Shown: one piece after another, positions 1 to 8,616 of the stretch
Numbering within the stretch: position 1 is the first letter of the stretch
Layout: every line of letters starts with the position of its first letter
Assembly (NCBI GenBank): GCA_004297825.1
Contig: SCSX01000031.1
Location: 1 to 32,514 of the forward strand
DNA: 32,514 nucleotides
Reading direction: 5' to 3'
From: Spirochaetota bacterium
Lineage (GTDB): Bacteria; Spirochaetota; UBA4802; UBA5368
Program-made: the position numbers and the translations under genes
Notes under the pieces: model-generated
The model's input: only the letters and a program-made list of their open reading frames with translations
Told to the model about the DNA's origin: nothing
The model's database searches: none

Positions 1-41
1 GCGAATATTGCGTTTCTCATATTAATGGATGTTCTCAGCAT
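1..41 (-). CDS. 5' end of a small paralogous protein, cut by the window edge
   Basis: Only the first 13 or so codons are visible, reading MLRTSINMRNAIF from the ATG at 39-41. The protein at 12648-13127 (minus) begins MLRTSINMSHIVF, so this is a second member of the same family. Both starts are preceded by a near-identical ribosome-binding leader: GGAGAACACGGAATG here, GGAGGATACGGAATG there. The similarity continues upstream through a shared GACGCTC and a CGTAT..ATTT stretch (roughly 42-95 here). The function is unknown and the rest of the gene lies outside the window. Confidence 0.6.
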   Translation of the reverse strand, partial: MLRTSINMRNAIF

Positions 42-229
42 TCCGTGTTCTCCGAATAAAGAATGGAGCGTCTGAAATGTATACGGAGGAGGGGCGAAAA
101 ATAGTAACATTTTCACCCGGTCACCTTTCAGAACACCCGGATTTTAATTCGCATCCATGACCGGAGTCCCCTGAATTCCCCGAAAAAAGCTTGATGTTTT
201 AGAGCCGCGCGGGTACATGCTTATTCCGT

Positions 230-628
230 ATGAAGATCGTTGCGAAAATTTCGCGCGCATGTCTCTTCGCCTGTATCGCAGTATTCCTGAATGCAGCATG
301 CGACGCCCCCCGTATCCAGTTTGCCGAGCAGGAGTTCGATTTCGGGACCGTCGCTCCAAAGGCCGCGCTCACCCATGTCTTCACCTTTCGGAACACGGGG
401 GCCGGCACGCTCACCATCACGAAGGTGAGCCCGGGTTGAGGCTGCACCTCCGTCCTTCTCACCGAGAAGGACATCCCCGCCGGCGGCGAGGGCAGGATTG
501 AGGTGGGACTCACCGCGGCGGCCAAGGCGGAAAAGATGTCCAAGACGGTGACGGTTTATACCAATGACAAGTCGAATCCCAAGCTGTATCTCAAGGTGAT
601 CGCCACCGTAACCCTGCAGGGACAATAG
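230..628 (+). CDS. Candidate selenoprotein: DUF1573 lipoprotein with in-frame TGA at codon 70
   Basis: The frame opens at ATG 230, meets TGA at 437-439, then stays open with fully coding character to TAG 626-628, giving 132 residues if TGA is read through. The N-terminus is a signal peptide ending in a relaxed, spirochaete-like lipobox (FLNAAC, Cys24). The rest is a DUF1573 domain: FDFGTVAP, then VFTFRNTGAGTLTI, then PG[TGA]GCTSV, then IPAGGEGRIEV and KTVTVYTND. In DUF1573 proteins this position normally reads SCGCT, so TGA replaces exactly the first conserved Cys. A perfect 9-bp hairpin begins 12 nt after the TGA. The TAG lies one base before the glgX ATG, which supports translation to the second stop. 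No strong Shine-Dalgarno site is seen before ATG 230. What the domain binds is unknown. The alternative is a nonsense mutation. Confidence 0.75.
452..472 (+). promoter_or_regulatory. Bacterial SECIS-like hairpin downstream of the in-frame TGA
   Basis: GTCCTTCTC (452-460) pairs perfectly with GAGAAGGAC (464-472) around the loop ACC. The apical loop lies about 22 nt after the TGA at 437-439, inside the spacing known for bacterial SECIS elements, which sit within the coding region. The loop lacks the GGUC of the E. coli fdhF element, but bacterial SECIS loops vary. The stem also encodes VLLTEKD. Confidence 0.6.
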
Positions 629-629
629 C

Positions 630-2768
630 ATGGCCGGCCCCGCGTCCCCGGCCCGCGTCACGCTGCCGGGTTACCCCCTTCCCCTTGGCGTCAAGCTCGA
701 CCGAAACGGCGCCCAGTTCTCCCTGTTCTCACGCAACGCCACGGCGGTGAGTCTCGTCCTTTTCGCAGCGGACAACGGCATGACCGAGGAGATTGCCTTC
801 GATCCGCTCAGGAACAGGACCGGCGATATATGGCATATCTGGGCGGAGGGGATACGCGAAGGCCAGCTCTACGGCTACCGGATTGACGGGCCGTATGACC
901 CAGAGCGGGGCTTTCGCTTCAACAGGAACAAGCTGGTGCTCGACCCCTACGCGCGCAGCGTGAGCGGCAACTTCAAATGGGACCTTTCCGACGCCCGCGG
1001 ATTCGACACCGCTCACCCCGTGCAGGACCTCTCCTATTCGACTGTAGACAGCGCCCCGGGGGCGCCCAAATGCGTCATCGTGAATACGGACTTCGACTGG
1101 TTCGACCGTCAACTGGGCACCCCGATGAAGGACACCGTGATTTACGAGCTTCACGTAAAGGGCTTCACCGCGCACACCTCGTCCAAAACGGATTACCCCG
1201 GCACCTTTCGCGGGCTCACGGATAAAATTCCCTATATGAAAGAATTGGGTGTGACCGCGGTGGAGCTCATGCCCATCCAGGAGTTCGACGAGGAAGAAAA
1301 CGTAAACGTCAATCCCCGCACCGGCGAAAAGCTGAAAAACTACTGGGGCTACAGCACCATCTCGTTCTTCGCCCCGCGCGGCCGCTTCTCGCACAGCGGG
1401 CGCATGGGAGAACAGTACCAGGAATTCAAGGAGATGGTGTACGAATTCCACAAGGCGGGCATCGAGGTGATCCTGGATATCGTCTTCAACCATACCGCCG
1501 AGGGGGATCACCTTGGGCCCACCCTGTGCTTCCGCGGAATCGACAACACGGTGTATTACATGCTCCAGGAGAATCGCCGCTTCTATAAGAATCTCTCGGG
1601 CTGCGGCAACACCTTCAACTGCAACCATCCCTTCGTACGCGACTTCATCCTTGACTGCCTGCGCTACTGGGTGATCGAGATGCGGGTGGATGGCTTCAGG
1701 TTCGACCTGGCGTCCATCCTGGGACGCGACCAGGAGGGTAACATGCAGGCGAATCCTCCCCTCCTGGAGCGCATCGCCGAGGACCCGATCCTGCGTAACG
1801 CAAAAATCATAGCAGAGGCCTGGGACGCGGGAGGGGCCTACCAGGTTGGCGATTTCCCCGGGCGTTGGGCCGAATGGAACGGCAAGTACCGCGACGATGT
1901 GCGGCGCTTCTGGCGCGGGGAGTCCGGGAGCGCGGGCAGTTTCGCGACCAGGCTCATGGGAAGCCGCGACCTTTATTTCGGCAAGCAGAGTCCCCTGCAC
2001 AGCGTGAATTTCATCACCTGCCATGACGGCTTCACCCTGAACGACCTGGTCTCCTACGCCCGGAAGCACAATAAGGAAAACGGGGAGGAAAACAGGGACG
2101 GGGAAAATTACAATATCTCGATGAACTTCGGGATAGAGGGAGCCGCGGCTACCCCGCTCGTCGAACGGTTGCGCGCCCGTCACGCGAAGAACCTGCTCGC
2201 CACCCTGTTTCTCTCACAGGGAGTGCCCATGCTCCTCGCGGGCGACGAATTCCGACGCACCCAGCGCGGCAACAACAACGCGTACTGCCAGGATAACGAG
2301 ATCTCCTGGGTAGACTGGAGCGGCCCCCAGAGGCACGAGGGAATCGCCCGGTTCACGCGGCTTATCATGCGATTCCGCAGGGAGCACCCCCTGCTCCGCC
2401 GCGGCGACTTCTTCACCGGTGAAGCGTACGGAGGCCTCTCTTCGCCGGATGTCACCTGGCACGGGGTTAAAGCCTGGGAGCCGGACTGGAGCGACGACAG
2501 CCGGTTCACCGCGTGCATGCTGAACGGGGAATACGCGCGCCTTGAATCGGGCCGTTCGTGCCCCGATATCTACATGGCCTTCAACGCCTCGCTCTGCGGG
2601 CGGTTTACCCAAATCCCCCCTTCCCCCTCCGGCGCCCGGTGGCGGCGCGTGGTCGATACCTCGCTGCCCTCGCCCGCGGATATCCTGGAACCGGGGACAG
2701 GGCAGCCCCTGGAGGGAGACCGCTACTACGTGCAGCGCCTTTCCGTGCTCGTGCTGGTGGCCCCGTAA
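630..2768 (+). CDS. glgX: Glycogen debranching enzyme, GlgX/isoamylase type
   Basis: This 712-residue GH13 enzyme hydrolyses alpha-1,6 branches of glycogen or limit dextrins in the cytoplasm. An N-terminal CBM48-like domain ([39 protein letters not shown]) precedes the TIM barrel. All four GH13 regions are present: [10 protein letters not shown] near residue 280, GFRFDLA with the nucleophile Asp359, IIAEAWD with the acid/base Glu396, and ITCHDGF with His465-Asp466. The length is typical of GlgX/TreX. The ATG follows the upstream frame's TAG by one base, so the two are probably translationally coupled. No other glycogen gene is in the window. Confidence 0.95.
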   Translation: MAGPASPARVTLPGYPLPLGVKLDRNGAQFSLFSRNATAVSLVLFAADNGMTEEIAFDPLRNRTGDIWHIWAEGIREGQLYGYRIDGPYDPERGFRFNRNKLVLDPYARSVSGNFKWDLSDARGFDTAHPVQDLSYSTVDSAPGAPKCVIVNTDFDWFDRQLGTPMKDTVIYELHVKGFTAHTSSKTDYPGTFRGLTDKIPYMKELGVTAVELMPIQEFDEEENVNVNPRTGEKLKNYWGYSTISFFAPRGRFSHSGRMGEQYQEFKEMVYEFHKAGIEVILDIVFNHTAEGDHLGPTLCFRGIDNTVYYMLQENRRFYKNLSGCGNTFNCNHPFVRDFILDCLRYWVIEMRVDGFRFDLASILGRDQEGNMQANPPLLERIAEDPILRNAKIIAEAWDAGGAYQVGDFPGRWAEWNGKYRDDVRRFWRGESGSAGSFATRLMGSRDLYFGKQSPLHSVNFITCHDGFTLNDLVSYARKHNKENGEENRDGENYNISMNFGIEGAAATPLVERLRARHAKNLLATLFLSQGVPMLLAGDEFRRTQRGNNNAYCQDNEISWVDWSGPQRHEGIARFTRLIMRFRREHPLLRRGDFFTGEAYGGLSSPDVTWHGVKAWEPDWSDDSRFTACMLNGEYARLESGRSCPDIYMAFNASLCGRFTQIPPSPSGARWRRVVDTSLPSPADILEPGTGQPLEGDRYYVQRLSVLVLVAP

Positions 2769-2889
2769 AGGAAAATGCGGCTCACTATTAGCCGTACGAC
2801 GGCCGAAAAGATATACAGGCGGACCTTTTCAGGCGCGCCCGTTGCGTATTTTCTGCCGGGCGCTCCTCGTAAGGCTATATTATAAAGAC

Positions 2890-4509
2890 ATGAACATTGC
2901 ACTGATTATCATCCTGCTCGTTATCCTCATCATCCTCGCGTGGGCGCTGTTCAGCACCGACGACCTCAAGGTCGAACGGGAAAAGCAGGAACAGCCCAGG
3001 TCCGATATTCTCCTGCGAAGACGCGCATCGGACAAGGAGATAGAGGAAAACTACCCGGAGGAACGAAAGTTCACGCGGCGCGCGACCGACCCCCCGGAAT
3101 CCGCGCCGCGCACGGAAGTGGACGAGGAATTCAAGCTTCCCTATCCCACCGATGAAATCATAAACGAAAACTCGCGGTTCAGGGTATATCGGCGCACGCT
3201 CATGAACGCCGAAATCTACGCCAAGAAATCCGATTTCAACACCGCGGTCTCCCTCTACGAGGGTGTGAACGCGCGCATCAACGACCTCGAAACGAACCAC
3301 AAGATCGAGGCGAACATCGAGTACCTGAAAAAGTACAGGGAAATGCTCGATACCCAGCGCAAGGAGAAGCTCGCCGAACCAGTTCAGCCGAAGCAGTCCC
3401 GCGAGCTCAGGATATCCCTGGACGGACCGCTCTCCATACCCGACCGGATACAGATAGGCCTCACCGCGCCCGCGGTTCAGCAGCCCGTGGTGATCGATAT
3501 CAACGGCATCGCCGACCAGATCACGGCCAAGATCAGGAGCGAGATCGCGGCCGGGATGGAGAAGGAGTCCCAGGCGTCCCCCGTCCCCCTGGACGACGAG
3601 GCCTTCGACGCGTACCAGGCGAAGCTCGAGGAGCTCGAAAGCGCCGTCGAGGATCTCAAGACCAGGGAGCGCGCGCAGGAATCGATCTCGCGCCCGACGA
3701 TTATCGAAGCGAAATACGAATCGCCCATCCCGGTCGTGCTGGACCCCAAACCCATACTCGACCTTCTGGAGCGCCTCCCTGCCGCCCGCGCAAGGTCCGA
3801 CCGTGAAGCGCCCGTGGAGGATCGGCCCCGGCCCCGGCCGGAACCGGAGCGTCGCGAAGAGGCTCCCCGGCGGACGCCCCGGCCGGAGCGCAGCGAGGAG
3901 CCCGCCACCGTCCGTCCCGCGGAACAGACGCGTGAGGACCGTACCGAGACTCTCACCCGCAAGGAAGAGGACGACGAGGATGACTGGCTGCTGAAAAAGG
4001 ACTACGACAAGGACGAGGCCTCCTCCGTCGACGAGCTTACCGACGAGGATATTTTCGCGAAAATCCTGGAGGACGACAGCGCCAAGAAGAAGCAGGACTA
4101 CGAGATCCTGGGGGACAGTAAGGAAAAAGAGGAATCCTCCTACGATGTCGACGATCGGGCATTCACGATCCGCCAGCAGGAAGACGAGCGGTTCTACGAA
4201 AAGTTTCTCAAGAACACCAGGCGCAAGGCGCGCGAGCTTCCCGTTCTCAAGGTGAGCTACGATTTTTCGAAGCTCCCCGACGAGTTCAGTCTCGCCAGGG
4301 AAAAGAATATACTCGAGTATTCGTATTACAAGTACAAGCCCATGCTCGACCGCGCGAGCGAATTCATCCGCCGCCGCAAGGTGAAGGACGCCATCAATTA
4401 TTACAAGGTGGTCATGTCCCAGAACATCCCGCCCGAATTCAGGTCGATGATCCGCAAGAATATCGGCGATCTCACGGAGTACCTCGAGAAGTTCCTCTCT
4501 ACCGACTGA
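2890..4509 (+). CDS. Uncharacterised single-TM protein with charged linker and TPR-like end
   Basis: The product is 539 residues. The frame is open further upstream, but ATG 2890 is chosen because it gives a clean N-terminal membrane helix (MNIALIIILLVILIILAWAL) and the preceding codons are shadow sequence over glgX. After the helix come a charged segment, a helical repeat around residues 95-155 (AEIYAKKSDFNTAVSLYEGV), a coiled-coil stretch (LEELESAVEDLKTRE), a Pro/Arg/Glu-rich low-complexity linker near 300-350, and a helical C-terminus resembling a TPR (ASEFIRRRKVKDAINYYKVV). It looks like an inner-membrane-anchored cytoplasmic scaffold. I do not recognise the family. The 120-base gap after glgX shows no clear promoter. 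Confidence 0.75.
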   Translation: MNIALIIILLVILIILAWALFSTDDLKVEREKQEQPRSDILLRRRASDKEIEENYPEERKFTRRATDPPESAPRTEVDEEFKLPYPTDEIINENSRFRVYRRTLMNAEIYAKKSDFNTAVSLYEGVNARINDLETNHKIEANIEYLKKYREMLDTQRKEKLAEPVQPKQSRELRISLDGPLSIPDRIQIGLTAPAVQQPVVIDINGIADQITAKIRSEIAAGMEKESQASPVPLDDEAFDAYQAKLEELESAVEDLKTRERAQESISRPTIIEAKYESPIPVVLDPKPILDLLERLPAARARSDREAPVEDRPRPRPEPERREEAPRRTPRPERSEEPATVRPAEQTREDRTETLTRKEEDDEDDWLLKKDYDKDEASSVDELTDEDIFAKILEDDSAKKKQDYEILGDSKEKEESSYDVDDRAFTIRQQEDERFYEKFLKNTRRKARELPVLKVSYDFSKLPDEFSLAREKNILEYSYYKYKPMLDRASEFIRRRKVKDAINYYKVVMSQNIPPEFRSMIRKNIGDLTEYLEKFLSTD

Positions 4510-4634
4510 AAATTAACCTCCTCATCTCGTCCCATCCCCCTCTCTCCCGGTCCTTTGGTAAGGCATTTTCAGGAACCATTCTTTCCGGGCGGGTCAAATA
4601 AACAGGTACCCGGGAATAAAATTCTTGAAATGAC

Positions 4635-4662
4635 TTGCTTTTCTACCGAATTTAATTATAAT
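4635..4662 (+). promoter_or_regulatory. Sigma70-like promoter for the cNMP-binding gene
   Basis: TTGCTT (4635-4640), a 16-base spacer and a perfect TATAAT (4657-4662) lie in an AT-rich patch inside GC-rich DNA. Transcription would start near 4669, giving a leader of about 137 nt before ATG 4806. Confidence 0.55.
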
Positions 4663-4678
4663 CAGTCCCATTTAGGAA

Positions 4679-4776
4679 CTGCCCCCGGGGTACAAGACGT
4701 TCAGCCGCCCCGGGCAGCGCGGAGCCGTGTAACGGAGCCGCGGCGCAGCGGTGGCAGGATGAACGTGTGCTGAACG
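4679..4776 (+). promoter_or_regulatory. Structured 5' leader, unknown class
   Basis: The leader can fold into a nested structure. CGTTCAGC (4698-4705) pairs with GCTGAACG (4769-4776). Inside it, GCGG-AG-CCGT-GTA-ACGG-AG-CCGC (4719-4741) forms a hairpin with a symmetric AG/AG internal loop, which could form tandem sheared G-A pairs. A CCCCGGGG palindrome (4683-4690) and CTGCC/GGCAG (4679-4683, 4753-4757) offer alternative pairings. The ribosome-binding site AGGGG (4797-4801) is just downstream. It matches no riboswitch consensus I can recall. Confidence 0.4.
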
Positions 4777-4805
4777 ACTCCCAACGCGCAGGGTAAAGGG
4801 GCAGA

Positions 4806-6026
4806 ATGGTTTCCACCCAGTTCAAAGTAGAAAGTTATATCGAAAAGTCCTTTATCACCGTTGAAGGGAAAAGAGACTCCAACAATTTCTACATAGTCAA
4901 GAACGGCAAGGCGAAGGTCATGAAGGAGAACCCCGTGGCCGGCGAGGACCCGTTTTCCATCCTGGGTCCGGGCGACTTCTTCGGGGTGATATCATGCATG
5001 AGCGGGCACGCGAGGATCGAAACCGCTGTCGCCCTTACCAACGTTTCGCTTATCTCGGTCGAGCGCGAGCAGTTCGGCATTCTCATCCAGAAGAACCCCG
5101 CCGTCGCGATGAAGATAATCCGTTTCTTCAGCAAGAAGCTCAGGGATTTCGACCAGGCCATCACGCATCTCACCTTCAAGACCACCGCGGAGGAGGACCC
5201 GGAACACCTGTTCAGCACCGGGGAGTACTATCTCAAGAAGCGGATACTCAACCATGCGACCTACGCGTTCCAGCGCTACATCCAGTACTGCCCCAACGGG
5301 CCCAACCGGGACAACGCCATCCAGCGCCTCAAGGCGTTGAAGGCGGCGCTCAAGGTCCCCGACAGCCCGCAGAACGGCGGGATGAACCGCAGCTACCGCG
5401 ACAACACGATGATATTCTGCGAAAACGAGCCGGGAAACGAGCTCTATATCATACAGGCGGGAAAGGTAAAGATCACCAAGCTCGTCGACGAGGAAGTCCT
5501 TCTCGCGGTGCTCAAGCCGGGGGATATCTTTGGCGAAATGGCGCTGCTGGAGAATCGTCCCCGCAGCGCGTCGGCGATCACCTTTGGCGACGTGACACTT
5601 CTCGCGATCAACAAGGCCAATTTCGAAAACATGGTGCAGCAGCAGCCGCAGCTCGCCTCCAGGCTCATCCAGCTCCTCTCCGAGCGCATCTGGACGGCCT
5701 ACCGCCAGCTCGAAAACCTTATGATCAAGGATCCGCTGGGGCGCATCTACGACACCCTGCTCATACAGATCGAGAAGCAGAAAATCAAGCTGCAGCCCAA
5801 AACCCCGCACAATTTTGAGTTCGGTCTCAAGGAGCTCTTTCACATGGTGGGCATTCCCCCCGAGAAAGCCGAGGCGCTCTCCGTACAGCTCCTGGAGGAC
5901 AAGCACATCAGGCTCGAAGACGGCAAGATTCTCTGCTCCGACATGGAGGAGCTCGAGAAAAACGTCCAGTTCTATCGCAAGAAAGCCGTAATGGAAAAGA
6001 AACGTGAAGAGCGTAAGAATAGTTAA
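4806..6026 (+). CDS. Two-domain cyclic nucleotide-binding regulator with TPR-like middle
   Basis: The product is 406 residues. Residues ~20-125 and ~205-310 are both CRP/cNMP-type beta-barrels. The second has a convincing phosphate-binding cassette (GDIFGEMALLENRPRSASA). The first is degenerate (GDFFGVISCMSGHARIETA, lacking the Glu and the usual Arg). Between them residues ~135-180 form a TPR-like helical repeat (YYLKKRILNHATYAFQRYIQY). The C-terminus (LKELFHMVGIPPEKAEALSVQLLEDKHIRLEDGKI, given in pieces: helices at ~340-365, wing at ~366-378) looks like a CRP-type winged helix. It probably senses cAMP or a related nucleotide, or is an apo regulator. It overlaps the next gene by 23 nt. Confidence 0.85.
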   Translation: MVSTQFKVESYIEKSFITVEGKRDSNNFYIVKNGKAKVMKENPVAGEDPFSILGPGDFFGVISCMSGHARIETAVALTNVSLISVEREQFGILIQKNPAVAMKIIRFFSKKLRDFDQAITHLTFKTTAEEDPEHLFSTGEYYLKKRILNHATYAFQRYIQYCPNGPNRDNAIQRLKALKAALKVPDSPQNGGMNRSYRDNTMIFCENEPGNELYIIQAGKVKITKLVDEEVLLAVLKPGDIFGEMALLENRPRSASAITFGDVTLLAINKANFENMVQQQPQLASRLIQLLSERIWTAYRQLENLMIKDPLGRIYDTLLIQIEKQKIKLQPKTPHNFEFGLKELFHMVGIPPEKAEALSVQLLEDKHIRLEDGKILCSDMEELEKNVQFYRKKAVMEKKREERKNS

Positions 6027-8082
6027 ATATGCACTCCTTGCCCTGACATTACTGCTCGCCATCTCAGCAACCGGCATCTTCCTCGTTTACCGTTTCTACC
6101 CCAGGGAGAATATGCTCGTCCTCCTGAACGCGAAGGCCGAGGAGGCGCTCAAGTGCAAGGTCAGGATCGAGGGGCTCGATTACAGCCTGCGCGGCATCGT
6201 GCTGCGCGGCGTGACCGTGTACGACCCGGAAGGCCATTGCGGCGAGGTGCTCGTATCGGCGGAACGCCTAAGCCTGCGATTTTCCCTTTTCAGGCTCGCG
6301 CTCTACCGGCGGTTCGATCTCAACCATGTAAGCGCGGAGAAGCTCTTCCTGAACATCTGCTTCAAGGACGGCGTATCCAACCTTGAGCGCGTCGCCCGGG
6401 GACTCAAGAGCGACGAGACGTCGTCCATCACGACCACCATCGAATCGATCGCGCTCGAAAACGCACGCATAAGCCTCAAGAACCCGCCGCGCAAACTCAA
6501 ACCGCTCGAGGGCGAATACGGCATCGATGCTTCCCTCGAGTTCCTGGAAAAAAACAGGCTGCGCTTTTACGATTGCAGCATAGTGCTTCCGGCGGGCCGC
6601 GGGATCGTAAAACCCGCGGTTACGCTCGCGCTGGACGGCGGGTTCGAGATAACGGGCGAAACCGGGCTCACGCAGTGCTCTCTGCTCTGGGTGTATACCT
6701 GGGGGAAAAACCTGTCCCTCCCCTTCCTCGACGTGACCGGACGGGTCACCGGACTCAAGATCACCGAGGCCGCGGTCGAGGGCTCATTGAAAGGCGTTTC
6801 CACGCTGGCGGGCGGAAAGCCCCTGGAGGTAAACGGGGGCTGCCGGGTGGATATAGCCGGCGAGACCGTGTCGCTGCTTAATATCGAGGCGCGGTTTCTC
6901 TCGACATCGTTGGTCGTGAACGATTTTCTTTTCAACTTCTCGGGCGACGTTTTACGCTTTAAAATCGGGGGGATCGATGCGCGCCTTGCCGAACTCCCCC
7001 TCGCGCTGAAACAGGCGCCCGCCGGGCTTTACGGAACGGTCCGCGGCGAGCTGGCCTTCAGCCAGGGACGCTACAGCGGCGTGATCGAGACCGACGCGGG
7101 CTATGACCCCCGGCGGCGGATCGTCAGGGATCTGAAATTCAGGGCGGTGATCGCGAACAGCGTCATCGAACCCACGCCCGCGACACTTCTCCTCTACGAC
7201 CAGCCCGCGGAGCTCGTGGTATCGAGCACGGACGGGAATTTCAGGAAGATAAACCTTAATGTGAACATGCGGGAATTCGTCTACCCGGCGCAGGGGCAGG
7301 AAGACGCGGTCCCGCGCGGCACCGACGAAACGCCCCCGATCCGCCTGCCGCTGGAGATCCAGGGGCACATAGGCGCCGATTCGGTCCAGGTCGACAAGGT
7401 CGCCCTCACGAAGTGCTCGCTCGATTACCTCTTCACCGCGGGAAAGCTCGTCGCCGAAAATATCTCGGCGCAGATGTTCGGAGGGGAGATCAAGGGTAAG
7501 GGGGGGCTGGACCTCTCGATGGATAAGCCCTATGTTCACTTCAACGTGGGTTTTTCCGGGGTGAAAACCCAGAACGTGGGCCGGCTCACGGAGAACTTCC
7601 GCGACCGCGTGTTCGGGACCGCGTCCGGCAGTGTGGACCTCGCCTTCAGCGTACAGCCGGGCGTGCAGGTACTCGATTCCGTAATGGGGAAGATCGAGTT
7701 TTCCATAGACCGCGGGAAGCTGGTCAACACGGGAATACAGAACGGCCTTGGGGTCTGGCTCGAGGAGCTCAAGTACAAACTTACCGACCTGGAGTTCAAC
7801 AAGGTGTACGGGAATTTAACCCTGTCGGGCAAGTCGTATCAGATCAATTCGTTCATGTTCAACTCGCAGGATGTACGCATAAAAATGGACGGGAGCTTTA
7901 CGAGGGAACTCGAGGGCGATATGAAGATCGACCTGGAATTCACGACCACCTTCATCCAGGACCTTCCAAACCCCGCCACGCTCGCCCTGCTCTCGAAATA
8001 CAAGCGCGACCGCTGGTACGTGATCCCCTTCCAGGTGAAGGGCAGCATCATCGAACCAAAAAACTACGTGCGTATATTCTAG
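6004..8082 (+). CDS. AsmA-like inner-membrane-anchored envelope protein
   Basis: The 692-residue product starts at GTG 6004 inside the preceding gene. One N-terminal membrane helix (residues ~8-30, ALLALTLLLAISATGIFLVY) is followed by a long beta-rich region with the AsmA layout: an N-terminal AsmA-like segment (LNAKAEEALKCKVRIEGLDY) and a C-terminal AsmA_2-like segment (GGEIKGKGGLDLSMDKPYVH, FGTASGSVDLAF, VMGKIEFSIDRGKL). Proteins of this group are thought to bridge the periplasm and move phospholipid or influence outer-membrane assembly, so the host is probably diderm. The stop shares the palindrome CTAG (8079-8082) with the convergent leuD. Confidence 0.8.
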   Translation: MKSVRIVKYALLALTLLLAISATGIFLVYRFYPRENMLVLLNAKAEEALKCKVRIEGLDYSLRGIVLRGVTVYDPEGHCGEVLVSAERLSLRFSLFRLALYRRFDLNHVSAEKLFLNICFKDGVSNLERVARGLKSDETSSITTTIESIALENARISLKNPPRKLKPLEGEYGIDASLEFLEKNRLRFYDCSIVLPAGRGIVKPAVTLALDGGFEITGETGLTQCSLLWVYTWGKNLSLPFLDVTGRVTGLKITEAAVEGSLKGVSTLAGGKPLEVNGGCRVDIAGETVSLLNIEARFLSTSLVVNDFLFNFSGDVLRFKIGGIDARLAELPLALKQAPAGLYGTVRGELAFSQGRYSGVIETDAGYDPRRRIVRDLKFRAVIANSVIEPTPATLLLYDQPAELVVSSTDGNFRKINLNVNMREFVYPAQGQEDAVPRGTDETPPIRLPLEIQGHIGADSVQVDKVALTKCSLDYLFTAGKLVAENISAQMFGGEIKGKGGLDLSMDKPYVHFNVGFSGVKTQNVGRLTENFRDRVFGTASGSVDLAFSVQPGVQVLDSVMGKIEFSIDRGKLVNTGIQNGLGVWLEELKYKLTDLEFNKVYGNLTLSGKSYQINSFMFNSQDVRIKMDGSFTRELEGDMKIDLEFTTTFIQDLPNPATLALLSKYKRDRWYVIPFQVKGSIIEPKNYVRIF

Positions 8083-8597
8083 CCCCGCCCGCGCCCCTGT
8101 TCTTTTCCCTGCAGCTCGCTCCTCACCTTGTTCATGAGTCCTCCCTTGGAGATGAGGTCCTGCATGAACGGCGGGAATGGTTTGGATTTATACGATTTCC
8201 CTTTCGTCCTGTTGAAGATTTCGCCCGAATCCAGGTCCACCTCTATGCGGTCGCCCGGGGCTATGTCGAGCGCCGCCTCGCGCGATTCGACGATGGGCAG
8301 CCCTATGTTGATGCTGTTGCGGTAGAAGATGCGCGCGAAGCTGTCGGCGATCACGCACGAGAGGTGCGCGGCCTTGATGGATATGGGGGCGTGCTCTCGG
8401 GACGATCCGCACCCGAAATTTTTCCCGGCGACGATAATATCGCCCTTAGCGATCTTTCGCATGAAGTCGGGATCGGCGTCCTCCATGCAGTGTTTCGCGA
8501 GCTCCACCGGATCGCTCGTGGTGAGATAGCGCGCCGGGATGATCTCGTCGGTATTGACGTCGTCGCCGAACTTCCACGCGTTTCCTGTCAGTTTCAT
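8079..8597 (-). CDS. leuD: 3-isopropylmalate dehydratase small subunit
   Basis: This 172-residue aconitase-swivel subunit isomerises 2- to 3-isopropylmalate together with LeuC in leucine synthesis. Key motifs are DDVNTDEIIPARYL at residues ~12-25, then GKNFGCGSSREHAP, then FARIFYRNSINIGLP. The short length and the YLTTSDP start place it in the archaeal-type LeuD/HacB group, so a homoaconitase or citramalate-pathway substrate cannot be excluded. The start is supported by GAGGA just upstream. It lies 19 bases after leuC. Its stop overlaps the stop of the convergent AsmA-like gene. Confidence 0.92.
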   Translation of the reverse strand: MKLTGNAWKFGDDVNTDEIIPARYLTTSDPVELAKHCMEDADPDFMRKIAKGDIIVAGKNFGCGSSREHAPISIKAAHLSCVIADSFARIFYRNSINIGLPIVESREAALDIAPGDRIEVDLDSGEIFNRTKGKSYKSKPFPPFMQDLISKGGLMNKVRSELQGKEQGRGRG

Positions 8598-8616
8598 GGC
8601 GTCCTCATTCCTGGGT

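Noticed and set aside
437-439. TGA read as the ordinary end of a 69-residue protein or as a pseudogene lesion
   Set aside because: The DUF1573 domain continues in frame to a stop one base before glgX, and the TGA replaces a family Cys with a hairpin behind it. It remains the main alternative if the genome lacks Sec machinery.
729-2183. Long minus-strand open frame (484 codons)
   Set aside because: It lies opposite glgX, whose catalytic motifs are intact; the antisense translation shows no domain. It is a by-product of GC-rich codon use.
4555-4773. Small plus-strand frame
   Set aside because: It spans the TATAAT promoter and the structured leader and has no ribosome-binding site or recognisable protein features.
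4679-4776. Assignment of the leader to a known riboswitch (c-di-GMP, c-di-AMP, cobalamin)
   Set aside because: None of the consensus core motifs that I can recall is present.
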